Made by a program: the position numbers and the translations under genes
Shown here: piece by piece, positions 29,014 through 37,831 of the stretch
Position numbering within the stretch: position 1 is the stretch's first letter
Layout of the letters: each line of letters begins with the position of its first letter
Notes under the pieces: model-generated
Database searches by the model: none
What the model was told of the DNA's origin: nothing
Seen by the model: only the letters and a program-made list of their open reading frames with translations
Source of the DNA: Pseudomonas mosselii
GTDB lineage: Bacteria > Pseudomonadota > Gammaproteobacteria > Pseudomonadales > Pseudomonadaceae
Length of the DNA: 64,000 nucleotides
Assembly (NCBI RefSeq): GCF_003205295.1
Contig: NZ_QJRP01000004.1
Coordinates: 186,001 to 250,000, forward strand
Reading direction: 5' to 3'

Positions 29014-29454
29014 TTAATCCGGAATACGCAGCACCTGCCCCGGATAGATCTTGTTGGGGTCCTTCAGCATCGGCTTGTTCGCCTCGAAGATCTTCTGGTA
29101 CTTGTTGGCATCGCCATAGACCCGCTTGGAGATGGCGCTCAGGGTGTCACCTTTCTCGACCTCGACGAACCGGGCCGCCTGGGCCACCGGACCGGTGACG
29201 GTGATCTGGTCATCCACCGAAGCCACCCCCGCGATATTGCCGGCAGCCAGGATGATCTTCTCCTTCTCCTCCTGGCTGGCAACCTCGCCCTTGAGAATGA
29301 CCTTGTCACCCTCTACAGTGGCCGAGATATTCGGGTTGCCCAGACCAACGTCCTGGACGTGTTTCTTCAACTGTTCCTCGGCATTGGCATTGCCCGGCGT
29401 CAGCAGGTCGATCAACTTCTCGCCGGCTTCCTTTACGAAACTGAACAGGCTCAT
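29014..29454 (-). CDS. kbp: BON-LysM protein Kbp (potassium-binding protein, YgaU)
   Basis: A 146-residue soluble protein with a BON domain (about 25-90; VGLGNPNISATVEGDKVILKG is its first half) and a C-terminal LysM domain (about 95-145; VEKGDTLSAISKRVYG then NKIYPGQVLRIP). E. coli Kbp has the same size and layout and is a cytoplasmic K+ sensor. There is no signal peptide. Start MSLFSFVKEAGEK has GGAG eight bases upstream; a nine-residue upstream extension is rejected. Confidence 0.92.
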   Translation of the reverse strand: MSLFSFVKEAGEKLIDLLTPGNANAEEQLKKHVQDVGLGNPNISATVEGDKVILKGEVASQEEKEKIILAAGNIAGVASVDDQITVTGPVAQAARFVEVEKGDTLSAISKRVYGDANKYQKIFEANKPMLKDPNKIYPGQVLRIPD

Positions 29455-29629
29455 GTGGCGCTCCTTTGATGGTGAATCCATGGAAGCAGGAGTCTAGGCC
29501 AGGATTACCCATCCCGCCCCGCTGCGACCAATCGACGCGCTCTATCACGGCATAGACGCTAGCGATTAGACGCCATCGGCACAGGGGCCTAGGCTTGTGG
29601 GGTCAAACTGCCAGCCGGTATTCGCCCCG

Positions 29630-30457
29630 ATGAACAGCAAGCCACCGGTCTGCGCGGCGTCCACGCCCTTTGCCCTGCCCGCCGCCAGCAACACCTACGA
29701 TTACGCCCAGCTAACCGATACAGCCCGCGACAGCACGCCGCTGGCCGAGGAAGTGGCCCTGGCCATCGTCTACAACGGCCTGAACCAGGCGGTGATGCTG
29801 GTCAGCCCGACCGACCTGGAAGACTTCGCCGTCGGTTTCAGCGTGGGCAGCGGCATCGTCGCCGGTACCGAAGAAATCTACGATGTGAAGCTCTCCGGCA
29901 GCGGCTCGGCGCTGTACGCCGACCTGGAGATCTCCAGCCGCGCCTTCTGGAACCTGAAGAACCAGCGCCGCCAGCTGGCCGGCACCAGCGGCTGCGGCCT
30001 GTGCGGCGTCGAGGCCCTGGAGCAGGCATTGCCCGAGCTCAACGTGCTGCCCGGCGCGCCCCTGCCGCCCGCGCACTGGCTCAAGGACCTGCGTCAGCGC
30101 ATCGATGCCTTCCAGCCCCTCGGCCAGCACTGCGGCGCGGTGCACGCGGCACTGTACATGGACCGCGACGGCCGGCTGCTGCTGGGCCGCGAAGACATTG
30201 GCCGGCACAACGCCCTGGACAAGCTGATTGGCGCCCTGCTGCGCCAGCGCATCGACACCACCGGCGGCCTGGCCATCGTCACCAGCCGCTGCAGCCTGGA
30301 ACTGATCCAGAAAGTCCTGCGCGCCGGCATCCAGACGTTGGTCAGCCTCTCGGCGCCGACGGGCCTGGCCCTGCAATGGGCGCGCAAGCACAACCTCAAC
30401 CTCATTCATCTGCCCAAACACAGCGCACCGCGGGTGTTCAGCCCAGCGGCGGAGTAG
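29630..30457 (+). CDS. fdhD: Formate dehydrogenase accessory sulfurtransferase FdhD
   Basis: A 275-residue protein with the FdhD features: EEVALAIVYNG, SPTDLEDFAVGFSVG, the cysteine pair in GCGLCG (C122, C125), and GREDIGRHNALDKLIGAL. FdhD passes sulfur from IscS to the molybdenum cofactor so that the metal gains its sulfido ligand. ATG 29630 is favoured; a GTG at 29597 is an alternative. It lies eight bases before the molybdoenzyme gene, its likely client. Confidence 0.95.
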   Translation: MNSKPPVCAASTPFALPAASNTYDYAQLTDTARDSTPLAEEVALAIVYNGLNQAVMLVSPTDLEDFAVGFSVGSGIVAGTEEIYDVKLSGSGSALYADLEISSRAFWNLKNQRRQLAGTSGCGLCGVEALEQALPELNVLPGAPLPPAHWLKDLRQRIDAFQPLGQHCGAVHAALYMDRDGRLLLGREDIGRHNALDKLIGALLRQRIDTTGGLAIVTSRCSLELIQKVLRAGIQTLVSLSAPTGLALQWARKHNLNLIHLPKHSAPRVFSPAAE

Positions 30458-30465
30458 CAACAGCC

Positions 30466-32811
30466 GTGACCTCCTACGAAAAACTGCCAGACAACGCCCC
30501 CGCCTCCACCCCTCGCTACAAACCCTACCCCGGCCCCGCCGGCGGCTGGGGCGCGCTACGCAGCGTGGCCAAGGCCTGGGTGGGCAGCGACAATGCCCTG
30601 AAGAACATCCGCGCCCTGCTCAAGACCAACCAGAACGGCGGTTTCGACTGCCCCGGCTGCGCCTGGGGCGACTCGCCCGAGAGCGGCATGGTCAAGTTCT
30701 GCGAGAACGGCGCCAAGGCGGTCAACTGGGAGGCCACCAAGCGCCGTGTCGATGCGGCGTTCTTCGCCCGCTACAGCGTCAGCGCGCTGCTCGAGCAGAG
30801 CGACTACTGGCTTGAGTACCAGGGGCGCCTGACCGAGCCGATGGTCTACGACCCGGTCACCGACCGTTACCGGCCGATCGACTGGGACGCGGCCTTCGCC
30901 CTGATCGCCCGCCATCTGAACAACCTGTCCAGCCCTGACCAGGCGGAGTTTTACACCTCCGGCCGGGCCAGCAACGAGGCGGCGTACCTGTACCAGCTGT
31001 TCGTGCGCGCCTACGGCACCAACAACTTCCCCGACTGCTCGAACATGTGCCACGAGGCCAGCGGCGTGGCCCTGGGCCAGAGCGTCGGCGTGGGCAAGGG
31101 CACGGTCACCTACGACGACTTCGAGCACGCCGACGCGATCTTCGTCTGGGGCCAGAACCCCGGCACCAACCACCCGCGCATGCTCGACCCGCTGCGTGAC
31201 GCGGTGAAGCGCGGCGCCCAGGTGGTCTGCGTCAACCCGCTCAAGGAACGTGGCCTGGAGCGCTTCCAGCACCCGCAGAACCCACTGGAGATGCTGACCA
31301 ATACCGATCGCCCGACCAACACGGCATTCTTCCGCCCGGCCCTGGGCGGCGACATGGCGCTGCTGCGCGGCATGGCCAAGTTCCTGCTGCAGTGGGAGCG
31401 CGATGCCCAGGCCAAGGGCGAGCCGGCGATCTTCGACCACGCCTTCATTGCCGAGCACGGCCATGGCGTGGACGAGTACCTGGCGGTGGTCGATGCCACC
31501 TCGTGGGAGCAGATCGAGGCGCAATCGGGCCTGACCCTGGCCGACATCGAACTGTCGGCGCGCATGTACTGCAAGGGCAAGCGGGTGATCATGTGCTGGG
31601 CCATGGGCATCACCCAGCACCGCCATTCGGTGCCGACCATCCAGGAAATCGTCAACCTGATGCTGCTGCGCGGCAACCTCGGCGTGCCGGGCGCCGGCCT
31701 GTGCCCGGTGCGCGGCCACAGCAACGTGCAAGGCGACCGCACCATGGGCATCAATGAGCGCCCTCCGGTGTTCCTGCTCGACGCCCTTGAGAAGCGCTTC
31801 GGCTTCCCGGTGCCACGCCACAACGGCCACAACACCGTCGAGGCGATCCACGCCATGCTCGACGGCCGGGCCAAGGTGTTCATCGGCCTGGGCGGCAACT
31901 TCGCCCAGGCCACGCCAGATACCGAACGCACAGCGCAGGCGTTGCGCAACTGCGAGCTGACCGTGCACATCAGCACCAAGCTCAACCGCAGCCACCTGGT
32001 CCACGGCAAGCAGGCGCTGATCCTGCCGTGCCTGGGCCGCACCGATATCGACCTGCAGGGCGAAGGCCCGCAGGCGGTGACGGTGGAGGACTCGTTCAGC
32101 ATGGTCCACGCCTCCAACGGCCAGCTCAAGCCGCTGTCGCGGCAGATGCGCTCGGAGCCGGCCGTGGTCGCCGGCATCGCCGCCGCTACCCTGGGCCAGC
32201 AGCCGGTGGACTGGCACTGGCTGGTGGCCGACTACGACCGCATCCGCGAGCTGATCGCCGACACCATCCCCGGCTTTGCCGACTTCAATGAACGCCTGCG
32301 CCTGCCCGGTGGCTTCTACCTGGGCAACAGCGCCGGCAGCCGTCAGTGGAAGACTGCCAGCGGCCGCGCCAACTTCAAGGCCAACCTGCTGCCCGACAGC
32401 CTGCTTGACGAGCGCGTGCGCGCCAGCGGCCAGTTGCCGGACCTGATCATGCAGTCGATGCGTTCGCACGATCAGTACAACACCACCATCTATGGCATGG
32501 ACGACCGCTACCGCGGCGTGCGCGGCCAGCGCGACGTGCTGTTCGCCAACGAAGCCGACATCGTCCGCCTGGGCTTCCAGCCCGGGCAGAAAGTCGACAT
32601 CGTGTCGCTGTGGGGCGATGAGCATGTGCGCCGGGTGCATGGCTTCACTCTGCTGGCGTTCGACATCCCCGCCGGCCAGGCGGCGGCGTACTATCCGGAG
32701 GTGAACCCGCTGGTGCCGCTGGAGAGCATCGGCGACGGCAGCCATACGCCGACGTCGAAGTTCATCGCCATCAAGCTTGAGCGGGCACGGGACGACGGGC
32801 GCATAATCTAG
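30466..32811 (+). CDS. YdeP/FdhF-like molybdopterin oxidoreductase
   Basis: A 781-residue molybdopterin-guanine-dinucleotide oxidoreductase of the YdeP type. N-terminal CPGCAWGDSPESG, FYTSGRASNEAAYLYQLF, SNMCHEASG (with Cys where formate dehydrogenase H has selenocysteine), WGQNPGTNHPRML, GVPGAGLCPVRGHSNVQGDR and a C-terminal MopB_CT-like domain are visible. It likely binds bis-MGD; the substrate may be formate or another small molecule, and E. coli YdeP is linked to acid resistance. GTG 30466 gives the family N-terminus. Paired with fdhD; no electron-transfer subunit follows. Confidence 0.9.
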   Translation: MTSYEKLPDNAPASTPRYKPYPGPAGGWGALRSVAKAWVGSDNALKNIRALLKTNQNGGFDCPGCAWGDSPESGMVKFCENGAKAVNWEATKRRVDAAFFARYSVSALLEQSDYWLEYQGRLTEPMVYDPVTDRYRPIDWDAAFALIARHLNNLSSPDQAEFYTSGRASNEAAYLYQLFVRAYGTNNFPDCSNMCHEASGVALGQSVGVGKGTVTYDDFEHADAIFVWGQNPGTNHPRMLDPLRDAVKRGAQVVCVNPLKERGLERFQHPQNPLEMLTNTDRPTNTAFFRPALGGDMALLRGMAKFLLQWERDAQAKGEPAIFDHAFIAEHGHGVDEYLAVVDATSWEQIEAQSGLTLADIELSARMYCKGKRVIMCWAMGITQHRHSVPTIQEIVNLMLLRGNLGVPGAGLCPVRGHSNVQGDRTMGINERPPVFLLDALEKRFGFPVPRHNGHNTVEAIHAMLDGRAKVFIGLGGNFAQATPDTERTAQALRNCELTVHISTKLNRSHLVHGKQALILPCLGRTDIDLQGEGPQAVTVEDSFSMVHASNGQLKPLSRQMRSEPAVVAGIAAATLGQQPVDWHWLVADYDRIRELIADTIPGFADFNERLRLPGGFYLGNSAGSRQWKTASGRANFKANLLPDSLLDERVRASGQLPDLIMQSMRSHDQYNTTIYGMDDRYRGVRGQRDVLFANEADIVRLGFQPGQKVDIVSLWGDEHVRRVHGFTLLAFDIPAGQAAAYYPEVNPLVPLESIGDGSHTPTSKFIAIKLERARDDGRII

Positions 32812-32847
32812 CGCGTGCCAGAACGCAAGATTGGGCTATGCGCGATC

Positions 32848-32968
32848 CCTGTAGGAGCGGCCTTGTGTCGCGAAAGGGGTGCGAAGCGCCCCCACGATTT
32901 GTGCATCAAGCAGATTTCGCCGGGGCCGCTACGCGGCCCTTTCGCGACACAAGGCCGCTCCTACAGGG
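32848..32968 (+). repeat. Long nested REP structure (CGACACAAGG type)
   Basis: CCTGTAGGAGCGGCCTTGTG at the left mirrors CACAAGGCCGCTCCTACAGG at the right, with inner GC hairpins (GGGTGCGAAGCGCCC; GGGGCCGCTACGCGGCCC). Nearly the same as the copies at 14997 and 54205. Confidence 0.9.
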
Positions 32969-33001
32969 GCAAGCGTAGATTCCGAGCACCCGCCCACAAA
33001 A

Positions 33002-33030
33002 AAGCCCTGTTCCGCAACGGTTCAGGGCTT
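33002..33030 (-). terminator. Minus-strand terminator with no assigned gene
   Basis: AAGCCCTG and CAGGGCTT pair around a 13-base loop. Only the minus strand has the T run after the stem (six T), so it should stop leftward transcription. No coding gene enters from the right on that strand; the source transcript is unknown. Confidence 0.6.
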
Positions 33031-33189
33031 CGTCATAAATAGCTCAGACAACCGAAAATCGCGAAAGTTTCATACATAATTCAATAACTTAGAGAATTGT
33101 GTACAACTCGTGCTACTCGTCGGATTCCGATTGCCAGCCGCCTCGGCGAGCCTCAAATTCCGCTTCGTCATCCCTCTGAGGCTCTCTTG

Positions 33190-33672
33190 ATGAAGAAGTA
33201 CTCCTCGATTCTGTTGTTGTCTTTTGGTCTGCTCAGCGGCGTTGCCATGGCAGGCGGCACCACCGAAGCCGGCATTGGCGGCGCATTGGGTGGGGTACTG
33301 GGCTCCGTGGTGGGCAACTCCATCGGCGGTAGCACGGGCGGTGCCATTGGTGCCGGCCTGGGCGGCGCGGCCGGCGGTGCGCTGGGTGCCGACAAGCGCC
33401 AGCGTGGCGAAGCGGCCATCGGTGGCGCACTGGGTGCGGCCGGCGGCAACGTGGTGGGTCGCTCCATGGGCGGCACCACCGGCAGCTACATCGGCGCGGC
33501 CGCCGGTGGTGGCGCCGGTGGCGCACTGGGCAACTACATGGGCAACAAGGCCGATGAGGATGAGCGGCGTGATTCGCGTCGCTACCGTCGCGACTATGAT
33601 GATCGCCGCCACTACGACCGCGGTCACCACTATGGCCATCGCAAGCACAAGCGCCACTGGCGCCATGACTGA
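33190..33672 (+). CDS. Glycine-zipper protein with basic His/Arg-rich tail
   Basis: A 160-residue exported protein. A signal peptide (MKKYSSILLLSFGLLSGVAMA) is followed by about 85 residues of glycine-zipper repeats (GGALGGVLGSVVGNSIGG and similar, the GxxxG pattern), then a tail of about 40 residues made almost only of Arg, Asp, His, Tyr and Lys. Glycine-zipper segments pack in membranes or form oligomers; the His-rich tail could bind metal ions. The exact role is unknown. GAGG precedes ATG 33190; a longer in-frame start at 33097 is rejected because it would place the signal peptide inside the protein. Confidence 0.83.
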   Translation: MKKYSSILLLSFGLLSGVAMAGGTTEAGIGGALGGVLGSVVGNSIGGSTGGAIGAGLGGAAGGALGADKRQRGEAAIGGALGAAGGNVVGRSMGGTTGSYIGAAAGGGAGGALGNYMGNKADEDERRDSRRYRRDYDDRRHYDRGHHYGHRKHKRHWRHD

Positions 33673-33696
33673 TCGCCAGGCTTACGCCTGAGACCT

Positions 33697-33725
33697 AAGG
33701 CCCTGCCCTCATCGGCAGGGCCTTT
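33697..33725 (+). terminator. Hairpin terminator after the glycine-zipper gene
   Basis: AAGGCCCTGCC / GGCAGGGCCTT with a CTCATC loop, followed by TTTTCGTTT. Confidence 0.88.
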
Positions 33726-33881
33726 TCGTTTGCATACCCGCCAGAGGATTAGGGGCGGCCCCGATATGGAGGCCACTAGCCACTAGTTATCATCGCTGTT
33801 TCGATCAAGCACAGGACGCAGGGAATGCGCACGATCATCACCGCCCCCATCTGTCTGCCACGGGCCAGGAGAGGCTGAAGG

Positions 33882-34691
33882 ATGCCAGGCCGCCGCCCGC
33901 CACTGCTCGGCGAAGCCAGCTTTGCGTCGATTCGCCAGCGGGTCGTGCAGGCCACCGGCGTGCAACTGGCCGACGACCGCCGTGCCGTGGTCGCGGCGCG
34001 CCTGCACAAGCGCCTCAAGGTCCTGGGCCTTTCGGACTTCGAACGCTACCTCGCCTTGCTCGACAGCCCCCGGGGCGTGGACGAACACGAGCACCTGCTG
34101 CGCCTGCTGGTCGCCCGTGACAGCTATTTCTTTCGCGAGCATCGTCACTTCGAATGCCTGGCCCGCTGGCTGGCCGAACTCGACCACCCCGCACGCCTGT
34201 GGAGTGCCGCCTGCGCCACCGGCGAGGAGGCCTGGAGCCTGGCCATGGTCGCCGCCGAAAACGCCCGCCATCCCGGCTGGCAGGTGCTGGCGAGCGACTT
34301 CGACCCGCAACTGCTGGAAACCGCCGCTGCCGGCATCTACGACATCGCCCAGGCACGCTACTTCCCCGAAGGCTGGCTGGCCCGCCACTGCCTGTGCGGA
34401 GTCGGCGAGATGGCCGGGCGGCTGCGGGTCTCGACGGCCCTGCGCGAGCAGGTGCGCTTCGAAGCGCTCAACCTGATCCGGCCCCTGCCCGAACAGCTCG
34501 GCAGCTTCGACGTCATCCTGTTGCGCAACCTGTTGTCGAACCTGGCGCCACGGTACAAGAACGAGGTACTCCAGCGGCTGCTGGCACACCTGCGCCCCGG
34601 TGGCCTGATGATCATCGGTCACAGCGAGAGCGTCCACGCCCTGGGCCTGCCCCTGCGTCCACTACTGCCGTCGGTGTTCGAACGCCTATGA
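33882..34691 (+). CDS. CheR-type methyltransferase
   Basis: A 269-residue CheR-family protein. The N-terminal helical CheR_N part is followed by the SAM-binding domain with the signature SAACATGEEAWSLAM, FDVILLRNLLSNL and GGLMIIGHSESV. Classical CheR methylates glutamates of chemoreceptors. Here no chemoreceptor, CheA, CheB or CheW gene is near; the next gene is a NarL-type response regulator, so the target is uncertain. AGGAGAGG upstream supports ATG 33882. Confidence 0.9.
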   Translation: MPGRRPPLLGEASFASIRQRVVQATGVQLADDRRAVVAARLHKRLKVLGLSDFERYLALLDSPRGVDEHEHLLRLLVARDSYFFREHRHFECLARWLAELDHPARLWSAACATGEEAWSLAMVAAENARHPGWQVLASDFDPQLLETAAAGIYDIAQARYFPEGWLARHCLCGVGEMAGRLRVSTALREQVRFEALNLIRPLPEQLGSFDVILLRNLLSNLAPRYKNEVLQRLLAHLRPGGLMIIGHSESVHALGLPLRPLLPSVFERL

Positions 34692-34697
34692 TAAGAG

Positions 34698-34752
34698 GCA
34701 CTGCCGCGCCCATCGGCAGACAAGGACTGATCGCGCAACCGCGCGGCAGTGC
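34698..34752 (+). promoter_or_regulatory. Perfect 12-bp inverted repeat between cheR and the response regulator
   Basis: GCACTGCCGCGC (34698-34709) and GCGCGGCAGTGC (34741-34752) are exact inverted copies around a 31-base loop. It starts six bases after the cheR stop and lies 57 bases before the next start, without a T run. It could be a terminator, attenuator or operator. Confidence 0.5.
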
Positions 34753-34809
34753 GCTTTCGGATCGAGCAGGCCTGCCGCCCCCCTTCCCTTGCGAAACAGG
34801 CCCTTATCC

Positions 34810-35466
34810 ATGCCCTGCCGAATCCTGCTTGCCGATCACTCGCCGCTCTTCCGCGCCGGCCTGCGTGCCCTGCTTGAACAGAAGAAAGATTTCGTCGTGG
34901 TGGGCGACACCGGCGATGCCATGACGGCCGTGAGCCTCGCAGAAAAACTCAAGCCGGACATCGTGGTGCTCGACATGAGCGGCGAGCTGGACAGCCAGCA
35001 GGCCCTGCAGGAACTGTTCATCCGCGCCCCCGCCAGCCGGGTGCTGATGTTCTCGCCACGCTCGGAGCTCGAGCATGTGATGAGCTGCCTGCAGCTGGGC
35101 GCCCATGGCTTTCTGCTCAAGAACGCCACGGTGAGCGAACTGGAACAGGCCCTGCAGACCCTGCGCGGTGGCGGTCAGTACCTGTCGTCGGCGGTGCTGC
35201 CGATGGTCATCGGCCAGGCCCTGAAACACAGCCGCAAGCGCGTCGTCAGCCAGGTCCAGACACCGCCGCTGACCACCCGCCAGCTGGAGATCCTGCGCCT
35301 GATCGCCCGTGGCGAGACCACCCGCTCCATCGCCGACGGCCTGGGCCTGAGCATCAAGACCGTCGAGGCCCATCGTTCGCAGATCATGCACCGTCTGCAG
35401 ATCCACGATGTGCCCGGCCTGGTGCTGTTCGCCGTGCGCGAGGGGATCATTCGCCTCAACGATTGA
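34810..35466 (+). CDS. NarL/LuxR-family response regulator
   Basis: A 218-residue regulator: a receiver domain with phospho-acceptor Asp55 (DIVVLDMSGE) and a C-terminal LuxR-type helix-turn-helix (LTTRQLEILRLIARGETTRSIADGLGLSIKTVEAHRS region). The usual acidic pair near the N-terminus is reduced to one Asp (LLADHSPLF), a pattern seen in many NarL-family members. No sensor kinase is adjacent. ATG 34810 opens PCRILLADHSP; a TTG seven codons upstream is rejected. The 3' end overlaps the convergent thioesterase gene by 11 bases. Confidence 0.92.
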   Translation: MPCRILLADHSPLFRAGLRALLEQKKDFVVVGDTGDAMTAVSLAEKLKPDIVVLDMSGELDSQQALQELFIRAPASRVLMFSPRSELEHVMSCLQLGAHGFLLKNATVSELEQALQTLRGGGQYLSSAVLPMVIGQALKHSRKRVVSQVQTPPLTTRQLEILRLIARGETTRSIADGLGLSIKTVEAHRSQIMHRLQIHDVPGLVLFAVREGIIRLND

Positions 35467-35890
35467 GCGACAGCCCGGCGAGGATCAGCTGCAGCGTCTC
35501 CGGCAGCACCACCGGACGGCCCGAGGCCCGCTCGATGAAGACCTGCACCACGCTCCCCGCCGCGCAGGCCTCGGCCTCGCCCGGACGGAACAGCGCCAGG
35601 CGGAACTCCACGGTACTGCCTGCCAGGCGCGTCACGCCCAGGCCCACCTCGAGCACGTCGGGAAAGCCCGGCAAGGCGAAGAAGTCCGCCGCCGAGCTGA
35701 CGACGAAGCCGGCCAGCTCACCGTCGCGCAGGTCCAGTTCGGCCTGTTCGACCAGGAAGGCCTGGATGGCGGTTTCGAAGAAGGCATGCACGGTGGCGCC
35801 GGCGAGGTGACCGTTGTGGTCGTTGTCCTGCGGACGGGTGAGGATGGGGTGGAAATGGGAGAAGGCGGAGCGTTGGGGGGATTCTGTCAT
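35456..35890 (-). CDS. 4HBT-type acyl-CoA thioesterase
   Basis: A 144-residue hot-dog thioesterase of the 4-hydroxybenzoyl-CoA type. The active-site region DNDHNGHLAGATVHAFFETA carries the Asp/His pattern (DxDxxGH-like) in the first quarter. It probably hydrolyses an acyl-CoA; the substrate is not known. It is convergent with the response regulator gene. Confidence 0.85.
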   Translation of the reverse strand: MTESPQRSAFSHFHPILTRPQDNDHNGHLAGATVHAFFETAIQAFLVEQAELDLRDGELAGFVVSSAADFFALPGFPDVLEVGLGVTRLAGSTVEFRLALFRPGEAEACAAGSVVQVFIERASGRPVVLPETLQLILAGLSLNR

Positions 35891-36065
35891 GAGGCATCTG
35901 CTTTCTGGTGGGTGCCCTGCAAGTGAAACAGATTCTGGCCGTGCTGTATTGATGCAGCAATCCAGCAGACCTTCAGGAACGGCGTGTAAATCCTATAGAA
36001 GCTGGCTTTCCCTGCAATAGCCTCAGTAGGTAGACACAGCACCCAAAGCAGGCTTTCAAATACGA

Positions 36066-36092
36066 AAAAGCCGCCCCGAAGGGCGGCTTTTC
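36066..36092 (-). terminator. pckA terminator
   Basis: AAAAGCCGCCC / GGGCGGCTTTT with a CGAA loop, bounded by A and T runs, directly after the pckA stop on the minus strand. Confidence 0.88.
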
Positions 36093-36110
36093 GTCCGAAC
36101 CGGCTGCAGC

Positions 36111-37652
36111 TTACAGCTGCGGACCAGCGGCCTTGATGGCATCGGAAACGTCGAACTTCTTGAAGTTCTCGGTGAACAGCGTGGCCAGGCCCTTGGCAGC
36201 TTCGTCGTAGGCAGCCTTGTCAGCCCAGGTGTTGCGCGGGTTGAGCAGTTCGGTCTCGACGCCTGGAACAGCCTTCGGCACATCCAGGTTGATGATGTCC
36301 AGGTGCTCGGTTTCTGCACCGACCAGAGCGCCGCTCTGGATGGCAGCAATCACACCACGGGTGGTCGGGATGCTGAAGCGCTTGCCGACGCCGTAGCCAC
36401 CACCAGTCCAGCCAGTGTTGACCAGGTAGACCTTGGAACCGAACGCCTTGATACGCTTGATCAGCAGTTCGGCGTAAACACCGGCCGGGCGTGGGAAGAA
36501 CGGTGCGCCGAAGCAGGTGGAGAAGGTCGACTTGATGCCGCTGCCCGAACCCATTTCGGTGGAACCGACCAGTGCGGTGTAGCCGGACAGGAAGTGGTAG
36601 GCCGCCTGCTCGTTGTTCAGGATCGACACCGGAGGCAGTACGCCGGTCAGATCGCAGGTCAGGAAGATGACCGCGTTCGGCTCGCCGCCCAGGTTCTTCT
36701 CGGAGACCTTGGCTACGTGGGTCAGCGGGTAGGCTGCGCGGCTGTTCTGGGTCAGGCTCACGTCTGCGTAGTCGGCGTGCTTGGCATCGTCGATGACGAC
36801 GTTTTCCAGCACTGCGCCGTGCTTGATGGCTTTCCAGATGACCGGCTCGTTCTTCTCGGAGAGGTCGATGCACTTGGCATAGCAACCGCCTTCGATGTTG
36901 AAGACCACACCCTCACCCCAGCCGTGCTCGTCGTCACCGATCAGGTAACGGCTTTCGTCGGCCGACAGGGTGGTCTTGCCGGTGCCGGACAGGCCGAAGA
37001 ACAGGGTGACGTCACCCGCTTCGCCGATGTTGGCGGCGCAGTGCATCGGCAGCACGTCGGCGGCCGGCAGCAGGAAGTTCTGCACCGAGAACATGGCTTT
37101 CTTCATTTCACCGGCGTAACGCATGCCGGCGATCAGCACCTTCTTCTGGGCGAAGTTGATGATCACGCAGCCATCGGAGTTGGTGCCGTCACGCTCTGGC
37201 ACGCACTCGAAGTTGGCGACGTTGAGGATCTGCCACTCGCCACGGCCAGCCGGGTTGTACTGCTCGGGGTTGATGAACAGGCAACGGCCGAACAGGTTCT
37301 GCCAGGCGGTCTGGGTGGTCATCTTGACCGGCAGGTAGTGCTCGGCCGCGGCGCCTACGTGAACGTAGGAAACGAAGTGATCCTGGGCGTTGTTGAACGC
37401 CTCGACGCGGTCCCACAGGGCATCGAACTTGTCGGCCGGGAACTTGCGGTTGATCGGGCCCCAGCCAATCTGGTCCTGGGTGGAAGGCTCTTCGACGATG
37501 AACCGGTCAGCCGGCGAACGGCCGGTGCGGTGACCGGTTTCCACCACCAGCGCGCCAGTATCGGCCAGCACGCCTTCACCGCGGGACAGCGCTTCTTTTA
37601 CCAGCTCATCGACGCTCAGGTCGGTGTACACGGTGTTGTTGGCTTGCGTCAT
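36111..37652 (-). CDS. pckA: Phosphoenolpyruvate carboxykinase (ATP)
   Basis: A 513-residue enzyme with the PEPCK (ATP) signatures: [14 protein letters not shown] near the N-terminus, [12 protein letters not shown], the P-loop [13 protein letters not shown] in the middle, the metal-binding DDEHGW, and [13 protein letters not shown]. It converts oxaloacetate and ATP to PEP, the first step of gluconeogenesis. ATG 37652 ([13 protein letters not shown]) is the usual start; an upstream in-frame ATG at 37664 is possible. Terminator follows. Confidence 0.96.
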   Translation of the reverse strand: MTQANNTVYTDLSVDELVKEALSRGEGVLADTGALVVETGHRTGRSPADRFIVEEPSTQDQIGWGPINRKFPADKFDALWDRVEAFNNAQDHFVSYVHVGAAAEHYLPVKMTTQTAWQNLFGRCLFINPEQYNPAGRGEWQILNVANFECVPERDGTNSDGCVIINFAQKKVLIAGMRYAGEMKKAMFSVQNFLLPAADVLPMHCAANIGEAGDVTLFFGLSGTGKTTLSADESRYLIGDDEHGWGEGVVFNIEGGCYAKCIDLSEKNEPVIWKAIKHGAVLENVVIDDAKHADYADVSLTQNSRAAYPLTHVAKVSEKNLGGEPNAVIFLTCDLTGVLPPVSILNNEQAAYHFLSGYTALVGSTEMGSGSGIKSTFSTCFGAPFFPRPAGVYAELLIKRIKAFGSKVYLVNTGWTGGGYGVGKRFSIPTTRGVIAAIQSGALVGAETEHLDIINLDVPKAVPGVETELLNPRNTWADKAAYDEAAKGLATLFTENFKKFDVSDAIKAAGPQL

Positions 37653-37770
37653 GAGATACCCCATCCGGCCCGAGGCCGAGTGCTCCAAACGTTTTGTAGT
37701 CGTCTCGAAAAAACTACTACAGCGAAAAAAGTGGCCGGATTATGCCAGAAACGCCCAAAAAAAGTAGGCC

Positions 37771-37810
37771 CCTCCTGTCAGAACTGCGTTTTTGCGCAAT
37801 TCGACAGGAG
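37771..37810 (-). terminator. Probable hslO terminator
   Basis: CTCCTGTC and GACAGGAG pair around a 23-base loop. On the minus strand, the direction of hslO, the stem is followed after about eight bases by seven T. Confidence 0.5.
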
Positions 37811-37831
37811 ATTATCCTGTAGTGAACCGTT

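Noticed and set aside
30556..32745. 729-codon minus-strand ORF opposite the molybdoenzyme gene
   Set aside because: Product is repetitive and Gln/Val/Ala-rich with no family features; it lies fully antisense to a clear enzyme gene.
30466..32811. Selenocysteine formate dehydrogenase
   Set aside because: The frame has no in-frame TGA; the Sec position is Cys in the SNMCHEASG stretch and the protein is of the YdeP type.
33031..33189. A tRNA gene in front of the minus-strand terminator
   Set aside because: I could not fold a cloverleaf or find T-loop and CCA-end features.
33070..33666. 198-codon minus-strand ORF opposite the glycine-zipper gene
   Set aside because: A repetitive Ala/Thr/Val product that arises from the antisense of Gly-rich codons; no ribosome site.
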